DNA of 16,323 bases from an uncultured Clostridia bacterium (GCA_937912175.1 CALDOU010000057.1:1-16323); one strand, 5' to 3'; counted from the first letter of the stretch, positions 6,990 through 14,566 are shown. The notes: generated from the sequence alone by a model not told the origin. Numbers and translations: made by a program.

Positions 6990-7478
6990 ATGAATTCAGT
7001 AAAAGAATGGTCTTCACTTATTTGCATAACTTCTGTCATATGTACAATATCGGAATTTTTAATTCCGCCGGGTAAGATAGAAAAAACCATGGACACCATA
7101 CTTGGTATATTCGTGTTATGTGCAGTTATAATGCCCTTCTCCCGTAACATTAATTTACTGAAAATAAAATCATCCCCTGAAATTAAAACAGTTAAAAATA
7201 TTAATAAAAAGACGGATGCCATATTTAAAAAATCGAATGAACAAATTATTAAAGCCACAGAAGAAAATTTAAAAATTATTATATCCAAAACGTTAAGCTG
7301 TATGGGAGTACATGCGAAAAAAATTGAAATATTTATGGATATAAATAAGGACAACTGCATATTAATTAATAAATGCCGAATTCAAATAGGCAGTAATCAA
7401 GAAAGTTTAAAAGCTCAAATCCAAAACACAGTTGAAAACAAGTTAAATATAAAAACGGAGGTTGTAATTAATGATTAA
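6990..7478 (+). CDS. spoIIIAF: Stage III sporulation protein AF
   Basis: The 162-aa protein has two N-terminal transmembrane helices (about residues 8-27 and 35-52) and a soluble C-terminal domain with a beta-alpha-beta pattern (KKIEIFMDINKDNCILIN), as in SpoIIIAF, whose soluble domain has a ring-building fold. B. subtilis SpoIIIAF is about 206 aa, so this one is rather short. GGAAGG, overlapping the spoIIIAE end, can serve as ribosome binding site. Confidence 0.92.
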   Translation: MNSVKEWSSLICITSVICTISEFLIPPGKIEKTMDTILGIFVLCAVIMPFSRNINLLKIKSSPEIKTVKNINKKTDAIFKKSNEQIIKATEENLKIIISKTLSCMGVHAKKIEIFMDINKDNCILINKCRIQIGSNQESLKAQIQNTVENKLNIKTEVVIND

Positions 7479-7521
7479 AATATAATTTTTAAAAATTTAT
7501 ATGTTTGAAAGGAATTTAAAA

Positions 7522-8094
7522 ATGCAGTTTAAAAACAAAGATTTGGCTTGTTTAAAAAATAATATTTTAAATTTTTTATCCGGCAAAAATCAGATAGTAA
7601 TAATTTTAGGATTAGTAGGGTTAATACTTATTTCCATATCCGGTTTTTTTAAAAAAGTCGATACTCAAAAGCCAAAAGTTCAAACTACCACTATGGAAAC
7701 TAAACAAGAAAAACTTCAGCAAAGTCTTGAAAATATTATTTCAGCAATAGAAGGAGCGGGAAATTCAAAAGTACTGGTCACATTTGAAAATTCTTCGGAA
7801 ACTGTTTACGCTACCGAAGAAAAGAAGAATAAAGAAGCTTCGGAAGATAAATCCGACGGCGAAACAACTCGAAGAAAAGAAAGTGATGATTGTGAAAAAA
7901 AATATATAACAGTCAAAGATAATGACGGCACCGAACACGCATTGGCGGTAACGGAAATAGAGCCTAAAGTAAAGGGAGTAATAATAATATGTCAAGGAGG
8001 AGATAACCCAATTATAAAACAACGAATAACAGAGGCAGTAACAACAGCTCTTAACATTACTTCAAAACGTGTTTGTGTAACAAAATCATCATAA
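7522..8094 (+). CDS. spoIIIAG: Stage III sporulation protein AG
   Basis: This is a ring-forming protein of the intermembrane space channel. A single transmembrane helix near the N-terminus (NQIVIILGLVGLILISISGF) precedes a soluble domain with the ring-building segment NIISAIEGAGNSKVLVTFEN. A long charged Lys/Glu/Asp/Ser-rich insert follows, then EPKVKGVIIICQGGDNPIIK, a hallmark of the SpoIIIAG family. I prefer the ATG at 7522: AAAGGA lies 8 nt upstream, whereas the in-frame ATG at 7501 has no ribosome binding site. The product is 190 aa, shorter than the ~229 aa of B. subtilis. Confidence 0.95.
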   Translation: MQFKNKDLACLKNNILNFLSGKNQIVIILGLVGLILISISGFFKKVDTQKPKVQTTTMETKQEKLQQSLENIISAIEGAGNSKVLVTFENSSETVYATEEKKNKEASEDKSDGETTRRKESDDCEKKYITVKDNDGTEHALAVTEIEPKVKGVIIICQGGDNPIIKQRITEAVTTALNITSKRVCVTKSS

Positions 8095-8124
8095 TTTTAA
8101 AATAAAATATTTGGAGGAATAAAA

Positions 8125-8694
8125 ATGAAATTTCGTAAACGTCAATTAATTTTAGCATCATTGGTAATCGCTTTAGGTGCGGCAGTATATTTAAATTGGC
8201 AATTTTCGGGTGACAAAGGTCTTAGTACAACAGGAATTTTAGAATCAACCAAAGAACTTGGAGAAGCAAAATATGTAAATTCATCTAATGTTGAAAACAA
8301 AACAGAAGAAACTTCCGCGCAATCTTCTCCCGGTTCGGAAAAAACACAAAAATATTTCGCACAGGCTCAATCCAATCGTCAAAAGGCCAGAGAGGAAACA
8401 GAAGAAAAATTAAAAAATCTTGCTTCAGATTCCAATATAAACGGCGAAGTAAAGAATGAAATATCAAAACAATTGGAAACCTTTTCAAAAAACATTCAAC
8501 AAGAATCAAATATAGAAAATCTGATAAAAGCCAAAGGATTTAGTGAATGCTTGGTTTCCATACAAAACGGTGAGTGCGATGTTATAGTAAATTCGGGAAA
8601 TTTAAATGAAAAATCGGCTTTGATCATAAGAGATATAGCCGCAGGACAATCCGGGATTTCTTATGACAAAATAAAAATAATCGAGGCGCAATAA
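8125..8694 (+). CDS. spoIIIAH: Stage III sporulation protein AH
   Basis: The 189-aa protein has a basic N-terminus and one membrane helix (residues 7-25), a Ser/Glu/Lys-rich linker, and a C-terminal YscJ/FliF-like ring-building domain (LIKAKGFSECLVSIQNGECD onward). SpoIIIAH is the mother-cell partner that docks with forespore SpoIIQ across the intermembrane space. GGAGG lies 7 nt before the ATG. It is the last gene before the terminator at 8739-8777, so the operon ends canonically. Confidence 0.95.
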   Translation: MKFRKRQLILASLVIALGAAVYLNWQFSGDKGLSTTGILESTKELGEAKYVNSSNVENKTEETSAQSSPGSEKTQKYFAQAQSNRQKAREETEEKLKNLASDSNINGEVKNEISKQLETFSKNIQQESNIENLIKAKGFSECLVSIQNGECDVIVNSGNLNEKSALIIRDIAAGQSGISYDKIKIIEAQ

Positions 8695-8738
8695 AAATAT
8701 AGAATTTTTACAGCGATAAACTTAATATAATTTTACAT

Positions 8739-8777
8739 ACGCAAGAAGGTGTTTTAGCCGATATCTTGCGTTTTTTT
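8739..8777 (+). terminator. Intrinsic terminator of the spoIIIA operon
   Basis: ACGCAAGA (8739-8746) pairs with TCTTGCGT (8764-8771), with a small inner GGT/GCC pairing, followed by seven T residues (8771-8777). It lies 45 bp after the spoIIIAH stop. Confidence 0.85.
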
Positions 8778-8819
8778 AATAATAATTTTATAATAATAAT
8801 AAAAACAAAAGGAATAAAA

Positions 8820-9515
8820 ATGAAACCCGTAGAAATAAGATATTCTAAAATAACCGAAAAATTACCTCGAGAATTTATACTTCTTCAAGGACAAGGATGT
8901 TTTTGGAAAAAATGTGCTTTTTGTGATTATCACAAAGACGTAAGCGCCGACTTTTTAAAAATAAACTCCGACGTAATAAAAAAAATAACAGGAGAGTTTG
9001 GGGAACTGGACGTTATAAATTCCGGTTCAGCCATGGAGCTTGACGACAAAACTTTGGATTTACTTATAAAAAAAGTAGATGAAAAACATATAAAAAACCT
9101 TTGGTTTGAAGTACATTGGGCTTATAGAACAAGACTAAAAGAGTTTGCAAGTAAATTTAAAAACGCACAAGTGAAATATCGTACGGGAATAGAAACATTT
9201 AACCCGAAATTACGCACTTTTTGGAACAAAGGCATACCCGAAAATGTTACTCCGGAAGATGTGGCAAAATATTTTCAGAGCATAAGCCTTTTAGTCGGCA
9301 CAGAAAAACAAACATTTGAAACTGTTATTAAAGACATAGAAACAGCGGAAAAATATTTTGAAAGGTTTATGATAAATATATTTTCTCCCAACAGCACACC
9401 CATAAAACCGAATTACGATTTAATTAATAAATTTATGAAAGAAATATATCCCAAAATAAAAGATAACCCCAAAATAGAAATTTCACTGAATATAACTGAC
9501 TTGGGAGTTGGATAA
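8820..9515 (+). CDS. Radical SAM family protein with CX4CX2C cluster motif
   Basis: The 231-aa protein is a compact radical SAM enzyme. Cys27, Cys32 and Cys35 lie in GCFWKKCAFCDYH, a CX4CX2C spacing instead of the usual CX3CX2C. The segments DVINSGSAMELDD, NLWFEVHWAYR and VKYRTGIETF look like successive strands of the partial TIM barrel. The start at 8820 follows AAAGGA by 7 nt; an in-frame ATG at 8766 lies inside the terminator and is rejected. Only 6 bp separate it from the pseudouridine synthase gene, so the two are probably co-transcribed, hinting at RNA or tRNA modification. A queuosine-salvage lyase (QueL-like) is one family to test, but I cannot confirm it. There is no C-terminal cluster domain. 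Confidence 0.8.
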   Translation: MKPVEIRYSKITEKLPREFILLQGQGCFWKKCAFCDYHKDVSADFLKINSDVIKKITGEFGELDVINSGSAMELDDKTLDLLIKKVDEKHIKNLWFEVHWAYRTRLKEFASKFKNAQVKYRTGIETFNPKLRTFWNKGIPENVTPEDVAKYFQSISLLVGTEKQTFETVIKDIETAEKYFERFMINIFSPNSTPIKPNYDLINKFMKEIYPKIKDNPKIEISLNITDLGVG

Positions 9516-9521
9516 AATTAA

Positions 9522-10442
9522 ATGGATGAGTTTGAATTTAAAATAACATCGGAAGATGAAGGGTTAAGAATAGATAAGTTTTTATTTTCCAATTTGGAAG
9601 ATATATCCCGTTCTTATATTCATAAGCTTATTGAAAGTAAAAATATAATTGTAAACAATAAAGAAACAACTAAAAATTATAAAATTTTAAATAACGATAT
9701 AATAAGTGTAAATATTCCCGAACCGGAACCGTTAGATGTTTTGCCCGAAAATATTGACCTTGACATAATATATGAGGACGCAGACCTATTGGTGGTAAAC
9801 AAACCCAAAAACATGGTAGTTCACCCTGCTCCGGGAAATTATTCGGGTACACTTGTAAATGCGCTTCTTTATCATTGTAAAGATTCTCTTTCCGGAATTA
9901 ACGGAAAAATTCGTCCCGGAATAGTACACAGAATAGACAAAGACACCAGCGGGCTTTTAATCGTGGCAAAAAATGATAACTCCCATAAATTTTTGGCCGA
10001 ACAAATAAAAAACCATAGCTTCACAAGAGAATATGAAGCCGTTGTTTACGGAAATATAAAAAATGAAAACGGAACAATTTGCGGCAATATAAATCGGCAT
10101 AAAACCAACAGGAAAAAAATGTCGGTTGTAAGTTTCGGGGGTAAAGTTGCGATTACTCACTATACTGCTTTAAAAAGATATGAAAAATTTACGCATTTAA
10201 GATTAAATCTCGAAACAGGTCGAACTCATCAAATTCGAGTACATATGGCACATATAAATCATCCTGTTGTCGGTGATGAAGTTTATGCCAACCCCAAGAA
10301 TAACCCTTTTAAATTTTTAAAAGGTCAATGCCTGCACGCCAAAACCATAGGATTTATTCACCCAACCACAAAAAAATACATGGAATTTACAAGCCCTCTT
10401 CCCTATTATTTTCAAAAAGTTTTACAATGTATATCAAATTAA
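9522..10442 (+). CDS. rluD: RluA/RluD-family 23S rRNA pseudouridine synthase
   Basis: The 306-aa enzyme should convert uridines to pseudouridine in large-subunit rRNA. An N-terminal S4 RNA-binding domain (about residues 15-65, RIDKFLFSNLEDISRSYIHK) is followed by the catalytic domain with HRIDKDTSG (136-144), where Asp139 is the nucleophile. LETGRTHQIRVHMAHINHPV follows. Length and domain order match RluD/YlyB-type proteins. In many Firmicutes the gene follows lspA; here it follows a radical SAM gene. Its stop codon interlocks with that of uvrC on the other strand (TTAA, 4-bp overlap). The exact site specificity within the family is not decidable from sequence. Confidence 0.93.
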   Translation: MDEFEFKITSEDEGLRIDKFLFSNLEDISRSYIHKLIESKNIIVNNKETTKNYKILNNDIISVNIPEPEPLDVLPENIDLDIIYEDADLLVVNKPKNMVVHPAPGNYSGTLVNALLYHCKDSLSGINGKIRPGIVHRIDKDTSGLLIVAKNDNSHKFLAEQIKNHSFTREYEAVVYGNIKNENGTICGNINRHKTNRKKMSVVSFGGKVAITHYTALKRYEKFTHLRLNLETGRTHQIRVHMAHINHPVVGDEVYANPKNNPFKFLKGQCLHAKTIGFIHPTTKKYMEFTSPLPYYFQKVLQCISN

Positions 10443-12304
10443 TTTTTTCGAAAATAATTATAAACTGCCGTAGCGGCGGATTCATTCATATTATCAATTA
10501 GCATTAATTCTTCCGTTGAAGCTTGTGAAATTCTTTTTATTGATTTAAAAAAGTTCAATAATTTTTTTGCACGAGATTCGCCTATCCCCGGAATTTTAAT
10601 AAGTTCCGAACTTTTCACAGATTTATTTCTTAAGTTTTTATGATAATTTATTGTAAATCTATGAACTTCATCTTGAACCGAGGTAATAAAATAAAAAATT
10701 CGGCTATTATTTTTTATTTCTATTTCTTTATTATCTGTTGTAATAGCACGAGTGCGATGTTTATTATCTTTAACCATGCCGAAAACGGGGATGGTTATTT
10801 TTTTGGATTTTAAAACATCTTTCGCGGCAGAAACATGTGTTTTTCCTCCGTCAATAAGAAGCAAGTCAGGAAGATTATCAAACCCTTTTTGAGCTTTATC
10901 ACCAGTATCATTACTTGATTTTAATTTATTATTTTCCCAATAATTGTCAAATCTTCTTTCCAGCATTTCTTTCATGGAATTATAATCATCTTGGCCGACA
11001 ATGTTTTTTATTTTAAATTTTCTATATCCCGATTTAAAAGGCCTACCGCCTTTAAAAACAACCATTCCGCCAACATTGTTGCTGCCGTTTATATTGGAAA
11101 TATCATAAGCTTCAATATATTTTGGAACATTTTTTAAATTGAGCACATTTTTTAAATCTTCTAAAATATCTTCATATCGATTTTTATTTTGTTTACTTCT
11201 TATCATAAATTCATGTGCATTATTTTGGCACATATTAAGAAGTTTAAGGCCATCCCCTATTTTAGGAATACTGATTTTCACTTTGTGATTGCTTTTTTCA
11301 GATAAAAATTTTTCCAACAACTCTAGTGACTCTGTTTCTCCGTCAATAAAAATATTTTTTGGTATATTACTTTTTAAAGTATAATACTGATTTAAAAATT
11401 CAGCTCTTACGTTGGGTAAATCATCGGTATAATCAATTATAAAGTTTTGGCTTTCGTATAAATCCCCGTTATTAAACCTGAAAACTTCAAATGAAATAAC
11501 AGAATTATCATGAGCCAAAGCGATAACATCAAAATTTTTTACTTTATAAGATACTACTTTTTGACGACTTTTTATTTTTTCAATAGCTTTAATTTTATCT
11601 CGAATTTCCGCAGCATATTCAAATTCCAAATTTTCAGAAGCATTTTGCATTTTTTCGGTAAGGTATTTTATTATTTCCGTACTTCCGTTTTTTATAAATT
11701 TAATTACCTCTTCTATTACTTCCGAATATTTTTCATGAGTAACAGCTTTAATACAAGGCGCCGAACACCGATTTATATAATAATTAAGACAAGGACGTTT
11801 ATAAAACTTTGAAAAATCACGATTACATACGGGAATTTTAAAAATTTTAGTAATTTCTTCGACTACATTCTTTACAGATAAAGAATTAATATAAGGGCCT
11901 ATATACAAAGCACCATCATTTAATTTTTGTTTTACATCCAAAATTCGAGGCCAACGTTCATTTGTGATTTTAATATAGCTGTAACCCTTATCGTCTTTGA
12001 GTAGTATGTTATATTTCGGTTGATGTTTTTTGATAAGGCTGCATTCCAAAACCAACGCTTCAAATTCACTGTCGGTAATTATATATTCAAAATGGCTTAT
12101 ATTTTTAACCAACTCTTTTACTTTATCACTATGGCCGGAAGAATCCACAAAATAAGACGAAACTCGGTTTTTTAAATTTTTTGCTTTTCCGATGTATATT
12201 ATTTTGTCGTCAGAGTTTTTCATTATATAGACACCCGGATTAAAAGGCAGTTTTTTTACTTCTTCTTTTAAATTTAATTCTTTATCCATTGTTTTGAACC
12301 TCAT
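10439..12304 (-). CDS. uvrC: UvrABC excinuclease subunit C
   Basis: UvrC makes both incisions in nucleotide excision repair after loading by UvrB. The 621-aa protein has every expected part: a GIY-YIG nuclease (GVY at 24-26, YIG at 37-39, Glu87 region), a Cys-rich linker (CNRDF...CLNYYINRCSAPC), the UVR UvrB-binding helix (ENLEFEYAAEIRDKIKAIEK), the RNase H-like nuclease with YDISNINGSNNVGGMVVFKG and LLLIDGGKTH, and a C-terminal helix-hairpin-helix (IPGIGESRAKKLLNFF). The ATG at 12304 has GGGGAG 8-9 nt upstream. A second in-frame ATG at 12289 also has a GAGG before it, so the first five residues are uncertain. It is convergent with rluD with interlocking stops and no room for a separate terminator. 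Confidence 0.97.
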   Translation of the reverse strand: MRFKTMDKELNLKEEVKKLPFNPGVYIMKNSDDKIIYIGKAKNLKNRVSSYFVDSSGHSDKVKELVKNISHFEYIITDSEFEALVLECSLIKKHQPKYNILLKDDKGYSYIKITNERWPRILDVKQKLNDGALYIGPYINSLSVKNVVEEITKIFKIPVCNRDFSKFYKRPCLNYYINRCSAPCIKAVTHEKYSEVIEEVIKFIKNGSTEIIKYLTEKMQNASENLEFEYAAEIRDKIKAIEKIKSRQKVVSYKVKNFDVIALAHDNSVISFEVFRFNNGDLYESQNFIIDYTDDLPNVRAEFLNQYYTLKSNIPKNIFIDGETESLELLEKFLSEKSNHKVKISIPKIGDGLKLLNMCQNNAHEFMIRSKQNKNRYEDILEDLKNVLNLKNVPKYIEAYDISNINGSNNVGGMVVFKGGRPFKSGYRKFKIKNIVGQDDYNSMKEMLERRFDNYWENNKLKSSNDTGDKAQKGFDNLPDLLLIDGGKTHVSAAKDVLKSKKITIPVFGMVKDNKHRTRAITTDNKEIEIKNNSRIFYFITSVQDEVHRFTINYHKNLRNKSVKSSELIKIPGIGESRAKKLLNFFKSIKRISQASTEELMLIDNMNESAATAVYNYFRKN

Positions 12305-12428
12305 AATAAAATCTCCCCACTATTATATTAAATAATTATAGATTTCTCAAATGTTCGCAAATTATTTATACAAGTGGTTTAACAGTTAATAATCCTACAA
12401 ATTTAAAAAAATCAATTTTAAAGTATAG

Positions 12429-12457
12429 TTGACTTAATTTTTTTTATGTGTTAGAAT
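12429..12457 (+). promoter_or_regulatory. Sigma-A promoter of the tRNA-Ser pair
   Basis: TTGACT (12429-12434), a 17-bp spacer and TAGAAT (12452-12457) lie 27 bp before the first tRNA-Ser. The hexamers are identical to those of the tRNA-Leu promoter. Confidence 0.8.
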
Positions 12458-12484
12458 AATCAAGAATTCAATAAACGAAGACTT

Positions 12485-12575
12485 GGAGAGGTGTCCGAGT
12501 GGTTTAAGGAGCCGGTCTTGAAAACCGGTGATCCCCGCAAGGGGACCGTGGGTTCGAATCCCACTCTCTCCGCCA
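12485..12575 (+). tRNA. tRNA-Ser (UGA anticodon)
   Basis: A 91-nt class II tRNA. The acceptor is GGAGAGG with UCUCUCC. Stem CCGGU/ACCGG closes loop CUUGAAA (anticodon UGA). The long variable arm is GAUCCCCGCAAGGGGACC, the T arm is GUGGG-UUCGAAU-CCCAC, discriminator G, and CCA is encoded. Confidence 0.95.
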
Positions 12576-12596
12576 AGCAAAATTAATTTCACACAT

Positions 12597-12687
12597 GGAG
12601 AAGTACTCAAGTGGCTGAAGAGGCGCCCCTGCTAAGGGTGTAGGTCGAGCGATCGGCGCGAGGGTTCAAATCCCTCCTTCTCCGCCA
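12597..12687 (+). tRNA. tRNA-Ser (GCU anticodon)
   Basis: A 91-nt class II tRNA 21 bp after tRNA-Ser(UGA). The acceptor is GGAGAAG with CUUCUCC, the anticodon loop CUGCUAA gives GCU, a long variable arm follows, the T arm is GAGGG-UUCAAAU-CCCUC, discriminator G, and CCA is encoded. It is likely co-transcribed from the promoter at 12429. Confidence 0.95.
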
Positions 12688-12692
12688 AAAAC

Positions 12693-12728
12693 AAACCCTA
12701 TGGGACTGCGGTTTTCATAGGGTTTTGT
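12693..12728 (+). terminator. Hairpin after the tRNA-Ser pair, probable terminator
   Basis: AAACCCTATG (12693-12702) pairs with CATAGGGTTT (12716-12725) and runs into a short T tract (TTTT, then G). A second six-T run occurs at 12734-12739. The stem is good and the T tract modest. Confidence 0.65.
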
Positions 12729-12797
12729 CACGCTTTTTTGAAGGAAATACCCCTAAAAATACCCCTTAGACGATTTTCTTGGATTTTATAATTTTTT

Positions 12798-12927
12798 CTA
12801 AAACATCGCATCATAAGCACGACGTGACAAAACATCATCAGGCACCACAGTTGGTAACATCATTGACTTATCGCCGTTCTTATAGTATGATGTATCAACA
12901 AACTGGAATTTAAAGGGAGCAAATAAA
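12798..12927 (-). pseudogene. C-terminal remnant of an unrecognised protein
   Basis: On the minus strand one frame is open from the start region of the NUDIX gene to a TAG at 12800-12798. It reads APFKFQFVDTSYYKNGDK, then SMMLPTVVPDDVLSRRAYDA and MF. It looks convincingly like the tail of a real protein but has no start codon; the frame runs back into the antisense of the NUDIX gene and stops there. Base use is richer in G+C than around the tRNAs. I do not recognise the family. It suggests that the NUDIX segment was joined to a truncated foreign gene by recombination. Confidence 0.5.
12863..12891 (+). promoter_or_regulatory. Probable sigma-A promoter of the NUDIX gene
   Basis: TTGACT (12863-12868), a 17-bp spacer and TATGAT (12886-12891) lie 36 bp upstream of the start codon. 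It is embedded in the antisense remnant described at 12798-12927. Confidence 0.6.
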
Positions 12928-13353
12928 ATGGAAGTAAAATTTTACGACAGCATCACAGATGAATTATTGAAATTCGCAGTTATTGTTTCTAAATCTGATG
13001 GAAAATGGGTATTTTGCAAACACAAGGACAGGGATACCTTTGAGTTGCCTGGCGGTCATAGAGAAAAAAATGAAAGTATCGATGAAACGGCAAAACGAGA
13101 GTTATATGAGGAGACAGGTGCTACACAATTTTCTCTGACGCCGATTTGTGTTTATTCCGTAACCGGTAAAAACAGAGTGAACGATTCCGGGAAAGAAACT
13201 TTCGGAATGCTTTATTTCGCAGATATTACAGTATTTGAAGAAGAATTGCATAGTGAGATGGAGAAAGTAGTCCTTTTCGATGAACTTCCGACAGAATTGA
13301 CATATCCGCTGATTCAACCGATATTAATCGCCGAGTATGAGAGAAGACAATAA
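12928..13353 (+). CDS. NUDIX hydrolase
   Basis: A 141-aa protein with a perfect NUDIX box, Gly43-x5-Glu49-x7-Arg57-Glu-Leu-x-Glu-Glu-x-Gly-Ala65 (within PGGHREKNESIDETAKRELY and EETGA), which binds Mg and cleaves nucleoside diphosphates linked to another moiety. The substrate could be an oxidised dNTP or another nucleotide; sequence does not decide. AAGGGAG lies 9 nt before the ATG and a good promoter further upstream. The gene is more G+C-rich than the surrounding genes and lies between tRNA-Ser and a lone radical SAM gene, next to a gene remnant. It is probably an accessory gene acquired at the tRNA locus. Confidence 0.93.
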   Translation: MEVKFYDSITDELLKFAVIVSKSDGKWVFCKHKDRDTFELPGGHREKNESIDETAKRELYEETGATQFSLTPICVYSVTGKNRVNDSGKETFGMLYFADITVFEEELHSEMEKVVLFDELPTELTYPLIQPILIAEYERRQ

Positions 13354-13426
13354 ATCCCATTTTGTAGCTATCGCTTCGATTAAAGTTGATTTCGACTTAT
13401 GGTTCGATTTATGAGCCACAAATATA

Positions 13427-14392
13427 TCAATGAGTCCTTTTTAAGAAGAAATCCACCGAACACACAGATTCGGTGGTAATTTCTCTTTTACCTGCAAATA
13501 GTTTATTGTTTTTAAATTCTAGATAATGATAGCATTTTGTAGGCCAAGATTTAGTTTGGCGAAAGAATAAATTTACAGCTTTATGATTATAGGGAGATAT
13601 ATATTTACCTTTAAAACACGAACATATATTTATATTTTTAACAGTTTCACAAGTGTGAAAATTATTTTCTAAATTTAGTTTAAATAAATCCACAAAATTT
13701 TCTTTGCAATAACTGTTCAAATTAGTCAAATCGACAAAAACAACGTTATGGATACTACAGCTTAAAGCCCATTCTAAATATTTTTCTACTTTTTTTTCGG
13801 TGTCTATATAATTTTTTATTAACACACAATTTAAATAAATCTTGTTTTTTAATATTTTACCTACATTGCATATGTCATGTTCATTAGATGTGCGTGATTG
13901 AAAAATTTCACTATTTACATTATCGTCATAATGATGACGACTGATATGTATTTCGTCCAGTTGATTCAATCCATTTAATTGATCTATTTTATTCAAAAAA
14001 GTTCCATTGGTATGTACAGTAAGCTGAATATCGGGAAAATATTTTTTACACATAGCTATAGTGTGATCCAGTCTTTCAAAATCTAAAAATGGTTCTCCTC
14101 CGGTTATACCTATTCGAGTAATAATTACTTTATTTTTTAACTCTTTTAAACTGTTTTCCAAAACATCAAAGTCCATGTTATATTCATTTTTTTCACAATG
14201 CATATTGCAAAATTTACAATATGCATTGCATGATCCTTGTACATATATATATAAACTAACGCCATAATCTATTGTTCCTCCTAAAAAGCATAACCAGTTA
14301 GGTTTTACTTCATTACAATCACCTGATTTATTGCAAGAATATCCTTTGAGTGGAACAATATTACTAAATATATCAACTTTTTTAATTTTCAT
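13427..14392 (-). CDS. Cys-rich radical SAM protein of unknown substrate
   Basis: The 321-aa protein has the standard cluster motif Cys55-x3-Cys59-x2-Cys62 (GSCNAYCKFCNMHC), a GGEP motif (residues 98-101) for SAM binding and a HTNGTFL strand. Additional Cys residues flank the core: 20, 26 and 35 before it, and CETV, ICSC, KCYHY and SVCSV toward the C-terminus. These could hold an auxiliary cluster, although no clear SPASM signature is visible. The ATG at 14392 has no ribosome binding site. A stop lies two codons upstream in frame, and the next Met (Met64) would remove the cluster motif, so this start is the only workable one. Translation may be coupled to the tiny ORF at 14382-14435. No terminator separates it from tRNA-Pro, so the tRNA promoter could drive it. 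It could be a RiPP maturase or a tRNA/cofactor enzyme. Confidence 0.82.
   Translation of the reverse strand: MKIKKVDIFSNIVPLKGYSCNKSGDCNEVKPNWLCFLGGTIDYGVSLYIYVQGSCNAYCKFCNMHCEKNEYNMDFDVLENSLKELKNKVIITRIGITGGEPFLDFERLDHTIAMCKKYFPDIQLTVHTNGTFLNKIDQLNGLNQLDEIHISRHHYDDNVNSEIFQSRTSNEHDICNVGKILKNKIYLNCVLIKNYIDTEKKVEKYLEWALSCSIHNVVFVDLTNLNSYCKENFVDLFKLNLENNFHTCETVKNINICSCFKGKYISPYNHKAVNLFFRQTKSWPTKCYHYLEFKNNKLFAGKREITTESVCSVDFFLKRTH
13453..13476. other. 8-bp GC-rich hairpin at the end of the radical SAM gene
   Basis: CCACCGAA (13453-13460) pairs with TTCGGTGG (13469-13476) around an 8-nt loop, inside the last codons of the minus-strand gene. Neither side has a clean T tract, though T/C-rich sequence follows on both strands. 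It could weakly terminate the convergent NUDIX and radical SAM transcripts. Confidence 0.4.
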
Positions 14393-14435
14393 TTCTTAAT
14401 ATATAATCCAAACACTGTTTATAAACGTTTTCCAT
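14382..14435 (-). CDS. Possible 17-aa ORF overlapping the radical SAM start
   Basis: On the minus strand an ATG at 14435 opens 17 codons (MENVYKQCLDYILRNEN) that end at TAA (14384-14382), overlapping the radical SAM start by 11 bp. The radical SAM gene has no ribosome binding site, so such an ORF could couple its translation. It contains one Cys. Its own ribosome binding site is poor, so it may be chance. Confidence 0.25.
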   Translation of the reverse strand: MENVYKQCLDYILRNEN

Positions 14436-14482
14436 GCTTTAAAAATTAAGTTTTTCGTAACCAAAAAAATTTCAAACAGTTC

Positions 14483-14566
14483 TTATATTCCGTTGCCGCC
14501 ATTAATAACAACATATCCAAGGTTTTTTGAAAGTTTTCTTTCTTTTTCCATGGAATCGCTCATCAT
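14483..14566 (-). CDS. Possible 27-aa peptide ORF upstream of the radical SAM gene
   Basis: An ATG at 14566 on the minus strand opens 27 codons starting MMSDSMEKERKLSKNLGYVV and ending INGGNGI. The same frame stays open back into tRNA-Pro, so it might instead be the tail of a decayed protein. A charged helical N-terminus followed by a Gly/Asn-rich end is the general shape of peptide substrates of radical SAM maturases, and the gene lies on the same strand just upstream of one. There is no good ribosome binding site. Low confidence. Confidence 0.3.
   Translation of the reverse strand: MMSDSMEKERKLSKNLGYVVINGGNGI

Noticed and set aside
8766..8819. N-terminal extension of the radical SAM gene
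   Set aside because: It starts within the spoIIIA terminator hairpin, is low-complexity, and a ribosome binding site exists for 8820.
12766..12813. Short minus-strand tail DVLEKIIKSKKIV as an integrase C-terminus
   Set aside because: Only 14 codons long and in a different frame from the more convincing fragment ending at 12798; no integrase motif is present.
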